Source: an uncultured Collinsella sp. (GTDB lineage Bacteria; Actinomycetota; Coriobacteriia; Coriobacteriales; Coriobacteriaceae). From it: a stretch of DNA of 64,000 nt. The translations under genes were made by a program, and so were the position numbers. The stretch lies in the NCBI GenBank assembly GCA_900541175.1, contig UQIT01000007.1, forward strand, positions 1-64,000, in the 5' to 3' direction. Of this stretch, positions 42,561 through 52,742 are shown in pieces; the stretch's first letter is position 1; every line of letters starts with the position of its first letter. A model generated the notes under the pieces. It made no database searches, was not told the DNA's origin, and worked only from the letters and a program-made list of their open reading frames with translations.

Positions 42561-43244
42561 CTAGATTACGAAGAGGATCACCGCCATGAACTGGAAGATA
42601 CTGCCGGCGAGCACCCACAAGTGAAACACACTGTGCAGGTAGCGCACGTTTTTGGCGATATAGAACGGCACGCCCGCGGTGTAGCACACGCCGCCGACGG
42701 CGAGCAGGGCAAGTGCCACGGGGTTGAGCAGCGCCACAAGTTCGGGCAGCTTAAAAACAACGAGCCAGCCCATCAGCAGGTAAACCAGGCCGCTTACCCA
42801 GTGCGGTTGACGCTCGCGCATAAAGCACTCGAGGGCGATGCCGATAATGGCGATGGCCCATACGGCAAAGAACAGCGCAGGGCCGCCGTCGTTTGCGAGC
42901 GTGATAAGGCAAAACGGCGTATAGCTGCCCGCAATGAGCAGGTAGATGCAGCTGTGGTCGATGATGCGAAACACGCGCTTGGCGCGCGCGGGCTGAATCG
43001 CGTGGTAGAGCGTGGAGGCTAGGTATTCGAGGATAATGCTGACGCCATAGACAATTGCCGCGGCCATGTGGGCCGGGCCTCCGCCGCGCAGGGCGGCGAA
43101 TACGATCAGGAGCACCAGGCCCGCGATACCCAGCAGGCAGCCGACACCATGGGTGACGGAGTTCATGATCTCCTCGCCCACCGTGTAGTGTGGAACGGCC
43201 GCGGTCTTGGGTCGCGGCTTAGAACTGTCGCTCGAATCGGACAT
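42561..43244 (-). CDS. Hemolysin III/PAQR-family membrane protein
   Basis: A 227-residue protein with seven helices. The family pattern includes NSVTHGVGCLLG near the N-terminus, YLASTLYHAI and RIIDHSCIYLLIAGSYTPF in the middle and a late HSVFHLWVLAGS; the histidines form the usual metal site. ATG 43244 gives a spacing of eleven bases to GGAGG; the upstream TTG extension is unlikely. The family's bacterial role is poorly defined despite its name. Confidence 0.88.
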   Translation of the reverse strand: MSDSSDSSKPRPKTAAVPHYTVGEEIMNSVTHGVGCLLGIAGLVLLIVFAALRGGGPAHMAAAIVYGVSIILEYLASTLYHAIQPARAKRVFRIIDHSCIYLLIAGSYTPFCLITLANDGGPALFFAVWAIAIIGIALECFMRERQPHWVSGLVYLLMGWLVVFKLPELVALLNPVALALLAVGGVCYTAGVPFYIAKNVRYLHSVFHLWVLAGSIFQFMAVILFVI

Positions 43245-43351
43245 GCCGGTTACATCCTCCAACGTAAAGAGTTCTCAACACTATATCAAAGCGTCTAGGT
43301 ACGTGCGAAATTTGCACCATACGTGACCCTTTGTTTACCCATTCTTTGCCT

Positions 43352-43410
43352 GTTGACGCATCAACGGCGAACGTCCATAATGCGCTTGCATTAAATGTTG
43401 ATGTATTAAC
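43352..43410 (+). promoter_or_regulatory. Two GTTGAYG-type palindromes before the hydrolase gene
   Basis: GTTGACGCATCAAC at 43352-43365 and GTTGATGTATTAAC at 43397-43410, centres 45 bp apart (about four helical turns). The second extends to ATGTTGATGTATTAACAT and lies 20 bp before the start of the hydrolase gene, so binding there would block transcription. A MarR- or TetR-type repressor is plausible; none is adjacent. Confidence 0.6.
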
Positions 43411-43430
43411 ATCTTATAGGAAAGCTTCTT

Positions 43431-44396
43431 ATGTCTCAAAACGCACGTTCCCATCGAAAGCTCAAGATAGCCGGCGTCGTTGCGCTGGTGCTCGTTGTCG
43501 CGCTGCTGGGGTTTGCCGGCAACTTCTTGTTCGACTTTGCCCTGAATCCCCAAGCGCCCTACACCATGAAGATGATGCAGGACGGCAAGGACGCCGAAAA
43601 GGGCGAGCAGATGGACGCCGAGGAGGGCGAGGCACGGGCGTGGTTTAAGGAAAACCGCGAGAGCAGCAGCCTCACCGCGGACGACGGGACCGAGCTTGCC
43701 GCCTGGTATTTTGCTGCGTCGGAGAGCACACACGACTACGCCGTCTGCCTGCATGGATATACCAACGAGCCCATCGGTATGGCCCGATACGTCAAGCGAT
43801 TCCACGACCGCGGCATGAACGTACTCGCACCCGCCGCCCGCGCTCACGAGCGCTCCGGCGGCGACTATATCGGCATGGGCTGGCCCGAGCGCCTCGACAT
43901 CGTCGCATGGATCGAGCAAATCGTTCAGGCTGACCCCGAGGCGCGCATCCTGGTCTTTGGCGAGTCGATGGGTGCGGCAACCGCCATGAACGTCGCAGGG
44001 GAATCTCTGCCCGCAAACGTGAAATGCATTATCGAGGACTGCGGTTATACGAGTGTTTGGGACGAGTTTTCTCTGCAGCTCAAGGACGTGTTCGGCCTGC
44101 CCAGCTTTCCCTTGCTCGATGTAGCAAACCTGGTATGCAACGTGCGCGCGGGCTACGACTTTCATAAGGCGAGCAGCGTGGAACAGCTCAAGCGCGCGAC
44201 GGTTCCCATGCTGTTTATCCACGGTGACCAAGACACCTTTGTGCCGTACAGCATGCTCGACCAAAACTACGACGCGTGCGCCAGCAAGGTCAAGCAAAAG
44301 CTCACCGTGCATGGCGCCACCCACGCCAAGAGCGCGCAGGTCGACCCCGAACTCTACTGGAACACGGTCGACAACTTCCTCGACGAGTATTTTTAG
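43431..44396 (+). CDS. Membrane-anchored alpha/beta hydrolase
   Basis: A 321-residue serine hydrolase with one N-terminal helix (IAGVVALVLVVALLGFAGNF) and an external catalytic domain. The nucleophile is in FGESMGAAT, the acid in HGDQDTFVP and the histidine in VHGATHAKS, with the oxyanion region CLHGYTNEP. It resembles BAAT/DLH or CocE-like esterases of Gram-positive surfaces. Two operator-like palindromes precede it and a terminator follows at 44442. Its substrate is not known. Confidence 0.87.
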   Translation: MSQNARSHRKLKIAGVVALVLVVALLGFAGNFLFDFALNPQAPYTMKMMQDGKDAEKGEQMDAEEGEARAWFKENRESSSLTADDGTELAAWYFAASESTHDYAVCLHGYTNEPIGMARYVKRFHDRGMNVLAPAARAHERSGGDYIGMGWPERLDIVAWIEQIVQADPEARILVFGESMGAATAMNVAGESLPANVKCIIEDCGYTSVWDEFSLQLKDVFGLPSFPLLDVANLVCNVRAGYDFHKASSVEQLKRATVPMLFIHGDQDTFVPYSMLDQNYDACASKVKQKLTVHGATHAKSAQVDPELYWNTVDNFLDEYF

Positions 44397-44441
44397 GCAA
44401 ATAGGACGGTTTACCAGTCTATCTGACCCCTTAGCACTTCC

Positions 44442-44481
44442 AAAAAGCCGCCCGCGGGCACTGTGCTCACGGGCGGCTTTT
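44442..44481. terminator. Bidirectional terminator
   Basis: AAAAAGCCGCCCG and CGGGCGGCTTTT form a stem around GCACTGTGCTCA between the hydrolase and the convergent DUF362 gene. Confidence 0.85.
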
Positions 44482-44528
44482 GCTAACGCTGCGCTACAAA
44501 AACGCTTGATTTGTCCAATAGCTAGACG

Positions 44529-45734
44529 CTACTTGACCTCGATGAGCTCGTACTTGCTCGTGCCCAGGCCGATCTTCTCGGCATGCGCGATGCACACGCG
44601 CCAGTCGGTGTCGGGATGCGTGATGCAGAAGGGATCCTTGGCCTGCTCGCCCTCCAGATGCTCGTGGTTGTGCTCCATCTTGGCCGCGCTATCGGTGAGC
44701 TCGGTGTTGGGCAGCGGCTCGGATGCCATGACGGCATCGGCGCAGGCCTGGTCGATGGCGACCGGGTCGAAGCTCGCGAACATGCCGATGTCGTTGACGA
44801 TAGGCGTATCGTTTTCGGGATGGCAGTCGCAGTTGGGACTGATGTCCATGGCAAGCGAGATGTGGAAGCTCGGGCGGCCGTCGACAACGGCCTTTGTATA
44901 CTCGGCGATCTTGCAGTTGAGCACGTCGGCCGCGGCGTCATAGCCGGGCTTGATGCAATCCTGGTTGCATGCCGCAATGCAGCGTCCGCAGCCCACGCAG
45001 CGATCGTGGTCGATAGCGGCGACGTGAACCGTGCGGGTATTGCCGTTGGCAAGCTCACGCTCGCGGGTGTCGGTGAACGAGACGGCGTCGTGCGCGCAGA
45101 TCTTTTCGCAGGCACGGCAGCCAACGCAGTGCTCGGTCGAGACGTTCGGCTTGCCGGCGGCATGCTGCTCCATCTTGCCGGCACGGCTGCCGCCTCCCAT
45201 GCCCAGGTTCTTCATGGCGCCGCCAAAGCCGGCCTGCTCATGGCCCTTAAAGTGCGTGAGGCTGATCACGATATCGGCATCCATGAGCGCCTGACCGATC
45301 TTGGCCTCGCGCACGTACTCGCCGCCCTCGACCGGGACGAGCGCCTCGTCGGTGCCCTTGAGGCCGTCGGCGATGATGATCTGGCAGCCCGTGGCATACG
45401 GGGTAAAACCGTTCTGATAAGCGGTATCGATGTGCTCGAGCGCGTTTTTGCGGCTACCCACATAGAGCGTATTGCAGTCGGTGAGGAAGGGCTTGCCGCC
45501 CAGCTCCTTCACGACATCTGCGACGGCGCGGGCGTAGTTGGGGCGCAAAAAGCTCAGATTGCCCAGCTCGCCAAAGTGAATCTTGATGGCGACGAACTTG
45601 TTCTCAAAGTCGATCTGCTCGATACCGGCGTGACGGATGAGGCGCTTGAGCTTGTCGAGCTGGCTCTCGCGAGCATGCGTGCGCAGGTTGGTGAAGTACA
45701 CCTTGGCGGGTGCTGCGGGTGCAGTTGCGGTCAT
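44529..45734 (-). CDS. DUF362 protein with two 4Fe-4S clusters
   Basis: A 401-residue protein of the DUF362 family with ferredoxin motifs CVGCRACEKIC and CVGCGRCIAAC in the middle and DUF362 blocks VAIKIHFGE, LTHFKGHEQAGFGGAMKN on the left and NDIGMFASFDPVAIDQAC on the right. Members are electron carriers or maturases of uncertain substrate. It stands alone upstream of the hydrolase in convergent orientation. The length is typical. Confidence 0.88.
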   Translation of the reverse strand: MTATAPAAPAKVYFTNLRTHARESQLDKLKRLIRHAGIEQIDFENKFVAIKIHFGELGNLSFLRPNYARAVADVVKELGGKPFLTDCNTLYVGSRKNALEHIDTAYQNGFTPYATGCQIIIADGLKGTDEALVPVEGGEYVREAKIGQALMDADIVISLTHFKGHEQAGFGGAMKNLGMGGGSRAGKMEQHAAGKPNVSTEHCVGCRACEKICAHDAVSFTDTRERELANGNTRTVHVAAIDHDRCVGCGRCIAACNQDCIKPGYDAAADVLNCKIAEYTKAVVDGRPSFHISLAMDISPNCDCHPENDTPIVNDIGMFASFDPVAIDQACADAVMASEPLPNTELTDSAAKMEHNHEHLEGEQAKDPFCITHPDTDWRVCIAHAEKIGLGTSKYELIEVK

Positions 45735-45817
45735 AGATCTATCCCCTCGGTCTATATGGCGTTACAGACATAGAGGATGGTACCAGTTAAAGCAGAGTTA
45801 AAGTCAAGTACGGCACC

Positions 45818-45930
45818 TAGTCATTGGGGACGCTCTTAAATGACTAATCGCAAGGGACACTCCTTCACCGCCCGGCAGTTGGAGACAGTTCCCAAGTGCC
45901 GGCAGGAAAGGAACGTCCCCGAAGGCCGGC
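45818..45930. repeat. GTCCCC-loop hairpins in the gap before the methyltransferase
   Basis: TAGTCATT...AATGACTA (45818-45846) encloses GGGGACGCTCTTA. Then CGGCAGTTGG/CCAAGTGCCG around AGACAGTTC and GCCGGCA/GGCCGGC around GGAACGTCCCC (to about 45930) repeat the theme with other arms. The rest of the gap (45931-46107) holds TGGCGTG-rich repeats without a defined unit. Confidence 0.7.
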
Positions 45931-46107
45931 ATATAGGGACCGTCCTTGCCAACCCGACCGGTAGACCGGCGAATCATCGGCATCTGGTAAGTGGGGCGCG
46001 CCGTCACGTTTGTGGCGGCGCGCCTTGGTTTGGTGGCGCGTTCTGGCGTGGCCACAATCTGGTTTGATGGCGTGCCCTGGCGTGACGGAGCGTCCTGGCG
46101 TGGACCG

Positions 46108-46752
46108 CTAGCCCTTTCGCGCGACCAGATGCGCGCGGAATCCCTTCTGCGCCTCGAGCTTGAGCGGGGTGAGCCCGGATTCCTCGACGAGCGCGCGTAG
46201 CTCGGACAGCTTGAGGATGCGCACGTCGCCATGGCCCAAGAGGCGTGCCAGCGGTAGCTCGATGTTGTTCATGAGCCAGACCGCGACATCGTTCGAGGTG
46301 TAGTCGCGAAGGACCAGTCGCCCGCCGGGCCGAAGGACGCGTGCCACCTCGGCGAAAAACCTCTCCGGATGCGGGTAGTGGTGGAAGCTGTTGGAGCAGA
46401 GCACGGCGTCGAAGCTCCGGGGCTCGAAGGGCAGCGTCTCCGCGTCCCCGACGACAAAGCTGACGTTATCGAGCCGCTTTGCCCGGGCGACGTCGATCAT
46501 CCCGGGTGTGAGGTCGAGTCCAGTCAAGTGCTTGCTGGGGTACCGGGCGTGGAGCAGTTCTAGGACGGCTCCGGTTCCACAGCCCACGTCGAGCGCGTCC
46601 TCGAACGGTTCGAGCTCAAGCTCCTCGAGCATTTGCGGATAGTCGTCCTTGCACATCTCGTAGATGCCGGCATGGCCGGATTCATAGACCTTTGCCGCCT
46701 CGGTGAACTCTTTGATGGAGAGCTGCTTGAGCTCCTCTGCCGATTTTGCCAT
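46108..46752 (-). CDS. Class I SAM-dependent methyltransferase
   Basis: A 214-residue enzyme with the SAM motif I ALDVGCGTGAVLE, an acidic loop LTGLDLTPGM, motif II LPFEPRSFDAVLCS and motif III VLRPGGRLVLRDY. ATG 46752 follows AAGGAG; the ORF reaches further upstream without support. It lies 120 bp after the large ABC permease gene on the same strand. The HHYPHPERF post-I region resembles ubiquinone/menaquinone or sterol-type methyltransferases, but the acceptor cannot be named. Confidence 0.85.
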   Translation of the reverse strand: MAKSAEELKQLSIKEFTEAAKVYESGHAGIYEMCKDDYPQMLEELELEPFEDALDVGCGTGAVLELLHARYPSKHLTGLDLTPGMIDVARAKRLDNVSFVVGDAETLPFEPRSFDAVLCSNSFHHYPHPERFFAEVARVLRPGGRLVLRDYTSNDVAVWLMNNIELPLARLLGHGDVRILKLSELRALVEESGLTPLKLEAQKGFRAHLVARKG

Positions 46753-46871
46753 GGGTCTCCTTCTGTTCGGGGAAGTCTGACGTTGCGCGCGTTTGCCCAC
46801 GTCTTGCCTGGCGGGCAAATAACGCGGGGACACCCTTCCTTCGGTTCGCGCCCCCGCGTGCGGGCGGTTCT

Positions 46872-49538
46872 CTATTCCTGGACTTTGAGGGCCTCGGCCA
46901 GGCTGACGCGCTTGATAGAGCGCGTGTGTAGCAGCGCCACGACCAGGTAGGTCGCAAAGCCAATGCCGACGCATGCAGCCATGGACCAAGCGGGCACGTA
47001 GATCTCGATATTGCCGTTGTAGGCGAGCAGCATCGAGCGGAAGATGGCCGTGAGCGAGCCAATAATGACCGGCAGGCTCAGCACGAGCGACGCCGCCACG
47101 CACAGTGTGATCGAGCGGATGTACAGATGCGAGATCTCGCTATCGCGATAGCCAAAGACTTTCATGTAGCTGATCGAACGGGAGCTGTGGTCGATCACCG
47201 CCTTGGTCAGCAGGTACATAAACAGCAGGAAGATAAACACCGCGAGCCCGATCATCATGCCAATCATTTTGCTCATCATGCCGATGAACTGGTCGCCCAC
47301 GGCCCGCATGTCGTCGGGCGTGGTGTCGCCGGCAAAGTAGCGCGCGTCAAGGTCGAGCCTCTCGTCGCTCACATAGCCGTTAAAGTAGGCGGCGTCGTTG
47401 TCGAACAGCTCGTTAAAGTCGTCGATACTCATATAGATATTCATGTCCGACTTGGAGCCCCAGGCACAGTCCTTGCCCTCGTACTCAAGGGAATAATGCT
47501 CGCCCTCGTACTTGTCGCTGAGCGTGACCTTCTGGCCCTCGCTCCAGCCAAACTTATCGAGCAGACCGCCGCCAAAGACGATGCGCCCATCGCCGACGTT
47601 GAGGTCTTTCCAATAGCGCGAATCGGGCGAGATGCCGTAGACGGAAATCGTCTCCTCGCCATTACCATCGCCGCGGTCGTATTGCAGCTGGTAAACGGCG
47701 TATTTCTCGGCCTGTGCGATTGCGCCCGCGCCGTTGTCGGTCGTATTGACCGGGTGAATATCGTCGTTGTCAGTGTCAATCTTGGAGGCTTTGTCGATCA
47801 GGTCGATAGCCTCATCGCGGTTGCAGCCGAGGGCATCGGCAAGGTCGTCAAGGCGCGCATAGAGCGCATCCTTCTTGTCCTGGACCTTGGCAAGCGCATC
47901 CTGCGCTGCGGCCAGGCTCTCGGCAAACGGAGATGCGGTCGCGGCATCGGCTGCCGTCTGCGCTGTATCGGCCGCGTCGTCAAGCTCGTCATCGGCATCC
48001 TGGGCGGCGGTGAGGAGTGCGCCGTCAACCGACTGCAAGCGCTCGAGTGCCGACCACTGCTCGCGCTCCTCGGCAGTGCCCTCGAGCTCCAGCGGCGCCT
48101 TGAGCGTGTACTGGTGCTCGGCGACCAGGCCTGTCTCGAGGTTGTCCGCATAGTGCGTCATCGTGGGCAGAATCGCCAGGCCAAAGAGCAGCAGCAGCGA
48201 GGCAAACGCGATGCCCACGAAGAGCGTGGCGAAGTTGCCCAGGTTGCGCAGGAAGATACGCAGGCGGAAGCGGGAAACAAAACCCATGCGCTCCGGCAGC
48301 TGCAGGCCGCGCTTGGTGCCCGATTTGCCACTCGCCTCGTGACGAAGGAACTGCAACGGCGTCTTGCCCATCTTGTGAAGCAGACCCACCAGCGTGATGA
48401 GGATGAGCGCGGCGGCGGGAACCACGGCGCACTTCACAAAGATCTCCCAGCTCCAGTACACCTGGAAGGGCGGCAGGCTGTACGAACCGTAATAGAGGCT
48501 GCGCATGGGCTCGGTAAAGAACACAACGCCGAGCGCAGTGCCCAAAAGCGCCGCGACCACGCCCACGATGGCGGGAAGCGCAAGGTAGTGCAGCACGATC
48601 TCGCGTCGACGATAGCCGCTGGCGAGCAGCGTGCCGATGATGGCGCTCTCCTCCTCGATGGTGGCGTCGGTAAGGACCACAAAGACAAACGCCATGATCA
48701 CGATGATGATGTCGAGCAGCGTCATCCACATCATGGAGTCGCCGTCCACGTCGTCGCGCGCATAGCCAATGCCCTGATTGGAATCGGCATCGACCAGATC
48801 GTCCACGCGCGCATCGGCGTCGCTCAGTGCCTCGACCATATCTTGCTCGGCGTCGATGCGGTCCGCGGTGGGGAGGTCGCGATCGGTAAAGGTGAAGGAG
48901 TAGGTGTAGGCGGGTGCGCCGCCGGCATCTTCGAGCGCGGCAAAGCCGCCATCGGTGACCTCGGCCACGCCGTACGTGATGGTGTTCACCGTAAAGTCCG
49001 AATTGTTGAGGAACAGCGCCTGGCCATCGGGCTGGGTCATGATGCCGCAGATGGTGTAGGTGCGGCCCTCGAGCTCGACTTTATCGCCCACGGCAAGGTC
49101 GTTGTTGGTGGCGAAGACACGGTCGATGGCTACCTCATCGTCCGTCTTGGGCTCCCTGCCCTCACAGTAAGACGCGATATCGACCTCGGTGCGGTGCGCA
49201 TAGGTGCGCAGCGTGCGCTTGGTGCCATCGTCGCCGGCGGTCTTTTTGATGATGGCGTCGATGGAAAAATTCTTGTAGAACGTAACACCGCCGACGTCAC
49301 TGGCGGCGTCTTCGGCGGCCTTGAGCTGGTCGTCGGTGGCCTCGAAGGAGGTCGTTACGCGACCGTCCTCAATCGTGTACGCATCGCGCATGTCGTCGAT
49401 AAGGCAACCGATGGAATGCGCCGCGAGCAAAAAGCCCGAGGTGAGAGCGATGCTTCCGCACATAAGCAAAAAGATGCCCAGATACTTGCCGATATTGCGG
49501 CGAAGCTCGCGCGGGAGACGTTTTGCGAGAGGTGTCAT
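46872..49538 (-). CDS. FtsX-type ABC transporter permease
   Basis: An 888-residue permease with an N-terminal helix (IGKYLGIFLLMCGSIALTSG), a large external domain, three helices, a central charged region with a long coiled-coil (about residues 480-580), another external domain and three C-terminal helices. Two FtsX-like blocks (SAIIGTLLASGYRRREI and RSISYMKVFGYRDSEI) mark the MacB/LolC-like fold. It overlaps the ATPase gene by a few bases to the right, so they form one exporter, probably for peptides or lipoproteins. Confidence 0.85.
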   Translation of the reverse strand: MTPLAKRLPRELRRNIGKYLGIFLLMCGSIALTSGFLLAAHSIGCLIDDMRDAYTIEDGRVTTSFEATDDQLKAAEDAASDVGGVTFYKNFSIDAIIKKTAGDDGTKRTLRTYAHRTEVDIASYCEGREPKTDDEVAIDRVFATNNDLAVGDKVELEGRTYTICGIMTQPDGQALFLNNSDFTVNTITYGVAEVTDGGFAALEDAGGAPAYTYSFTFTDRDLPTADRIDAEQDMVEALSDADARVDDLVDADSNQGIGYARDDVDGDSMMWMTLLDIIIVIMAFVFVVLTDATIEEESAIIGTLLASGYRRREIVLHYLALPAIVGVVAALLGTALGVVFFTEPMRSLYYGSYSLPPFQVYWSWEIFVKCAVVPAAALILITLVGLLHKMGKTPLQFLRHEASGKSGTKRGLQLPERMGFVSRFRLRIFLRNLGNFATLFVGIAFASLLLLFGLAILPTMTHYADNLETGLVAEHQYTLKAPLELEGTAEEREQWSALERLQSVDGALLTAAQDADDELDDAADTAQTAADAATASPFAESLAAAQDALAKVQDKKDALYARLDDLADALGCNRDEAIDLIDKASKIDTDNDDIHPVNTTDNGAGAIAQAEKYAVYQLQYDRGDGNGEETISVYGISPDSRYWKDLNVGDGRIVFGGGLLDKFGWSEGQKVTLSDKYEGEHYSLEYEGKDCAWGSKSDMNIYMSIDDFNELFDNDAAYFNGYVSDERLDLDARYFAGDTTPDDMRAVGDQFIGMMSKMIGMMIGLAVFIFLLFMYLLTKAVIDHSSRSISYMKVFGYRDSEISHLYIRSITLCVAASLVLSLPVIIGSLTAIFRSMLLAYNGNIEIYVPAWSMAACVGIGFATYLVVALLHTRSIKRVSLAEALKVQE

Positions 49539-49546
49539 GGCGCCGC

Positions 49547-50260
<714 letters not shown>

Positions 50261-50353
50261 GGTATCCCCCATTGTTAGCCTCGTACTACTTTATGAACGT
50301 AATAGTAAACCTTGGCGAACTATTTTGGGGCGAGGCCTAGGATTTATTTCAGA

Positions 50354-51559
50354 CTAGGCGCGGGATTTGGCGCGTGCGAGAGCCAGGCCTACGGCGGCAA
50401 TGGCGGCGGCGAAGAGCACGGTGACGCCCAGGTCGCAGGCGATGTCGCCCAACACGGCAGACGTCAGGTCCGAAGCGAGCGCCTTGCCGATCGCGTCGTT
50501 CACCCAATACGTCGGCACAAAGTGCGCCACCGTCTGCACGGCCGAACCCATCAGCGACAGCGGCATCCAAGCGCCGCCCAAAAACGTCATGAGCATGCCG
50601 AGCAGGTTGCCCACACCGTTGAGCAGCTCCTCGCGCGCGCCCAGACTCGAAAGCACAAAGCCAACGGCCAGCGGCGTGCACGCCAGGGCAAACGTCGCTG
50701 CCAGCGCCAGGCACACACGGCCCGCGCCGACCTCGGCGACCGCGCCGGCAAAGCCCACGACGCCCATCATGCTCGACACAAACCAGATGCAGACGGTGAG
50801 CACGGCGGCAGCCGCGAACACGGCAAGCGAGCGCTGGCGCTCGGAGACCGGGCCGGCATCCATACGACGCACACGCTCGGGCTCGTTCATGCCCGAGAAC
50901 ACCAGCCCCACCGACACGATGACCGACGAGATAATCGCGTACGCGCCAAAGTTGAAATACGACTCGAGCGTGGCGGCAGCCGTCGAGTCGACCTTGACCT
51001 GCTCGATCTGGACCTCCGCGCGCTTTGCAGCGGCATGCTCGGCGGCCTTGGCAACGTCGCCGTTAGAAGCAGCGGGCTCAAGCGCCGCCGCAGCGCCCGC
51101 GAGCGAGATCCAGCGCGAGGCCTCGGCAGACGAAAGCGCCGCCGCCATGGTGCCGGAACCGTAGGTCACGTCGAGCTTGGGCAGGGCCTCCCCCGCGCGG
51201 GCAGCCGCAACGAGGTCGTCCTCAAACTCCTCCGGGATAAAGAACACGCAGTCGGCGCTGCCCTTGGCGCTGTTGCTCTTGGAGAGCGCGTCCGCAAGGT
51301 CGTACGTATCGTCGCCGATGCCCGTGACCAGCTCAAAACGCGAACCCAAATGCTTGGTAAGCGCACGCGAAAGGTCGCTGTCGTCGCGGTCGACCACGAT
51401 CACGTTGGCATCGTAGGGCTTGTACTCGGTGAGCTGCGACGAGTTCCAGCTCACCGATGCCGCGATGAATACGCCCATGAGCGAGATGAACACCGTGTAG
51501 ATGAGCAGATAGAGCGGGTGCGCGAGCGCCATGCGAAGCGCAGTCTTAAAGGTGCTCAT
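50354..51559 (-). CDS. ABC-2-type permease subunit
   Basis: A 401-residue membrane protein: one N-terminal helix (PLYLLIYTVFISLMGVFIA), an external domain, and five C-terminal helices (SYFNFGAYAIISSVIVSVG, LLNGVGNLLGMLMTFLGGAW, DIACDLGVTVLFAAAIA among them). This is the YhgE/ABC-2 exporter layout. ATG 51559 overlaps the upstream permease by 14 bases and follows AAGGAG. With the next permease and ATPase it forms a three-gene exporter. Confidence 0.85.
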   Translation of the reverse strand: MSTFKTALRMALAHPLYLLIYTVFISLMGVFIAASVSWNSSQLTEYKPYDANVIVVDRDDSDLSRALTKHLGSRFELVTGIGDDTYDLADALSKSNSAKGSADCVFFIPEEFEDDLVAAARAGEALPKLDVTYGSGTMAAALSSAEASRWISLAGAAAALEPAASNGDVAKAAEHAAAKRAEVQIEQVKVDSTAAATLESYFNFGAYAIISSVIVSVGLVFSGMNEPERVRRMDAGPVSERQRSLAVFAAAAVLTVCIWFVSSMMGVVGFAGAVAEVGAGRVCLALAATFALACTPLAVGFVLSSLGAREELLNGVGNLLGMLMTFLGGAWMPLSLMGSAVQTVAHFVPTYWVNDAIGKALASDLTSAVLGDIACDLGVTVLFAAAIAAVGLALARAKSRA

Positions 51560-52733
51560 AGCGGCTCCTTCCAAAGATCAGCGTGGCGGCGGCGACAAAC
51601 ACCAGGGCCATCAGGACGAGCGCGCCCGCGCGAACAGCGAAGGACCCCAGGTCCTCAAAGAAATACAGGCGATTGAACATGTCGCAGATGAGCTTGACGG
51701 GGTTGAACCAGCACTCGGCCGGGCAGGCGCGGGCGACGTCGTCGGCAAGCGCCATCGCCGGCTCGCCGTAGAGGCCGGCGAACAGGGCGCACGTGGTGGC
51801 AAAGCCCGTAAGGATGCCCGACTTGGACGCCTTGCCGCCCTTAACGGGAAGCGTGCCCACAAAGAGTCCCAGGCCCGTGGCGGCAAGCGCGGAAGCGGCG
51901 CCGCCCACCAGACACAGCCCCTCGCGCCCGCCAAAGTCGACGCCCACGACCAGGCGCACGTAGCCGATTGCGATCGCCATCGAGGCGAAGGAAACCAGCC
52001 ACGAGCCGACAAAGATGCCGGCCAGCGACGCCGTCTTGGAAAGGCCGCCCACGCAGCGACGCGCGCCGAGGCCCGACAGATTGGGCTGCAGATCGACGAC
52101 GCTCAAGGCGGCAAACTCGGCAGACATCATCGCCACCAGACCAAAGAGCGCGTAGTAGTAGATGACCGTGCCATCGGGCGTGGTGCGTGTCAGGCTTACG
52201 CGGCGGGTGCCGCCCTCGAGCGACAGGGCGCGCGCAACCGCCTCCGAGTCGGCGAGCGCCGCCGGGTTGTCCTGGGCAATCTGGGACATGAGCTCGGCAT
52301 TTTGTGTATACGAGCTTGCCACCGTCTCCAGAATGCTGCGGTCGGTGAGCACCGATGAGGCACGCGAGCTGTCGTAGCTCGATAGCAGCGTGAGCTTGGG
52401 CGTGCCCGCATCGTCGACCGTATAGATGCCCGCGACCTCGCCGGCCTTAAGCGCACGGTTCGCATCGGCTGCGTCATCGCACTCGTGGATCTCGAGCAGC
52501 CGGTCGTCGCCTTCCTGGGCAAGCGACGTCGCCACGTCCTTAAAGGTCGAGGCGTCCCAAGCCTCATCCGCCACGACAGCAACCGGCACCGGGTCGACCG
52601 TGCCGTCGGAGCTGAGGTTCGCAAACATAAACATGAACATCGTGGAAAGCGCGACGGGAAAGACAGCGCCCCAAACCCACGTGCTCGGCCGGCGCAGCAG
52701 CGTCTTGACCGTGGTGATGATGGTTTTGAACAT
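51546..52733 (-). CDS. ABC-2-type permease subunit
   Basis: A 395-residue partner permease with the same layout: N-terminal helix (STWVWGAVFPVALSTMFMF), external domain, and five or six C-terminal helices (ALFGLVAMMSAEFAALSVV, GIFVGSWLVSFASMAIAIG). It overlaps the next permease gene by 14 bases and follows the ATPase gene by nine bases. The two permeases are likely the halves of a heterodimeric pore. Confidence 0.87.
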   Translation of the reverse strand: MFKTIITTVKTLLRRPSTWVWGAVFPVALSTMFMFMFANLSSDGTVDPVPVAVVADEAWDASTFKDVATSLAQEGDDRLLEIHECDDAADANRALKAGEVAGIYTVDDAGTPKLTLLSSYDSSRASSVLTDRSILETVASSYTQNAELMSQIAQDNPAALADSEAVARALSLEGGTRRVSLTRTTPDGTVIYYYALFGLVAMMSAEFAALSVVDLQPNLSGLGARRCVGGLSKTASLAGIFVGSWLVSFASMAIAIGYVRLVVGVDFGGREGLCLVGGAASALAATGLGLFVGTLPVKGGKASKSGILTGFATTCALFAGLYGEPAMALADDVARACPAECWFNPVKLICDMFNRLYFFEDLGSFAVRAGALVLMALVFVAAATLIFGRSRYEHL

Positions 52734-52742
52734 GACTGCCCC

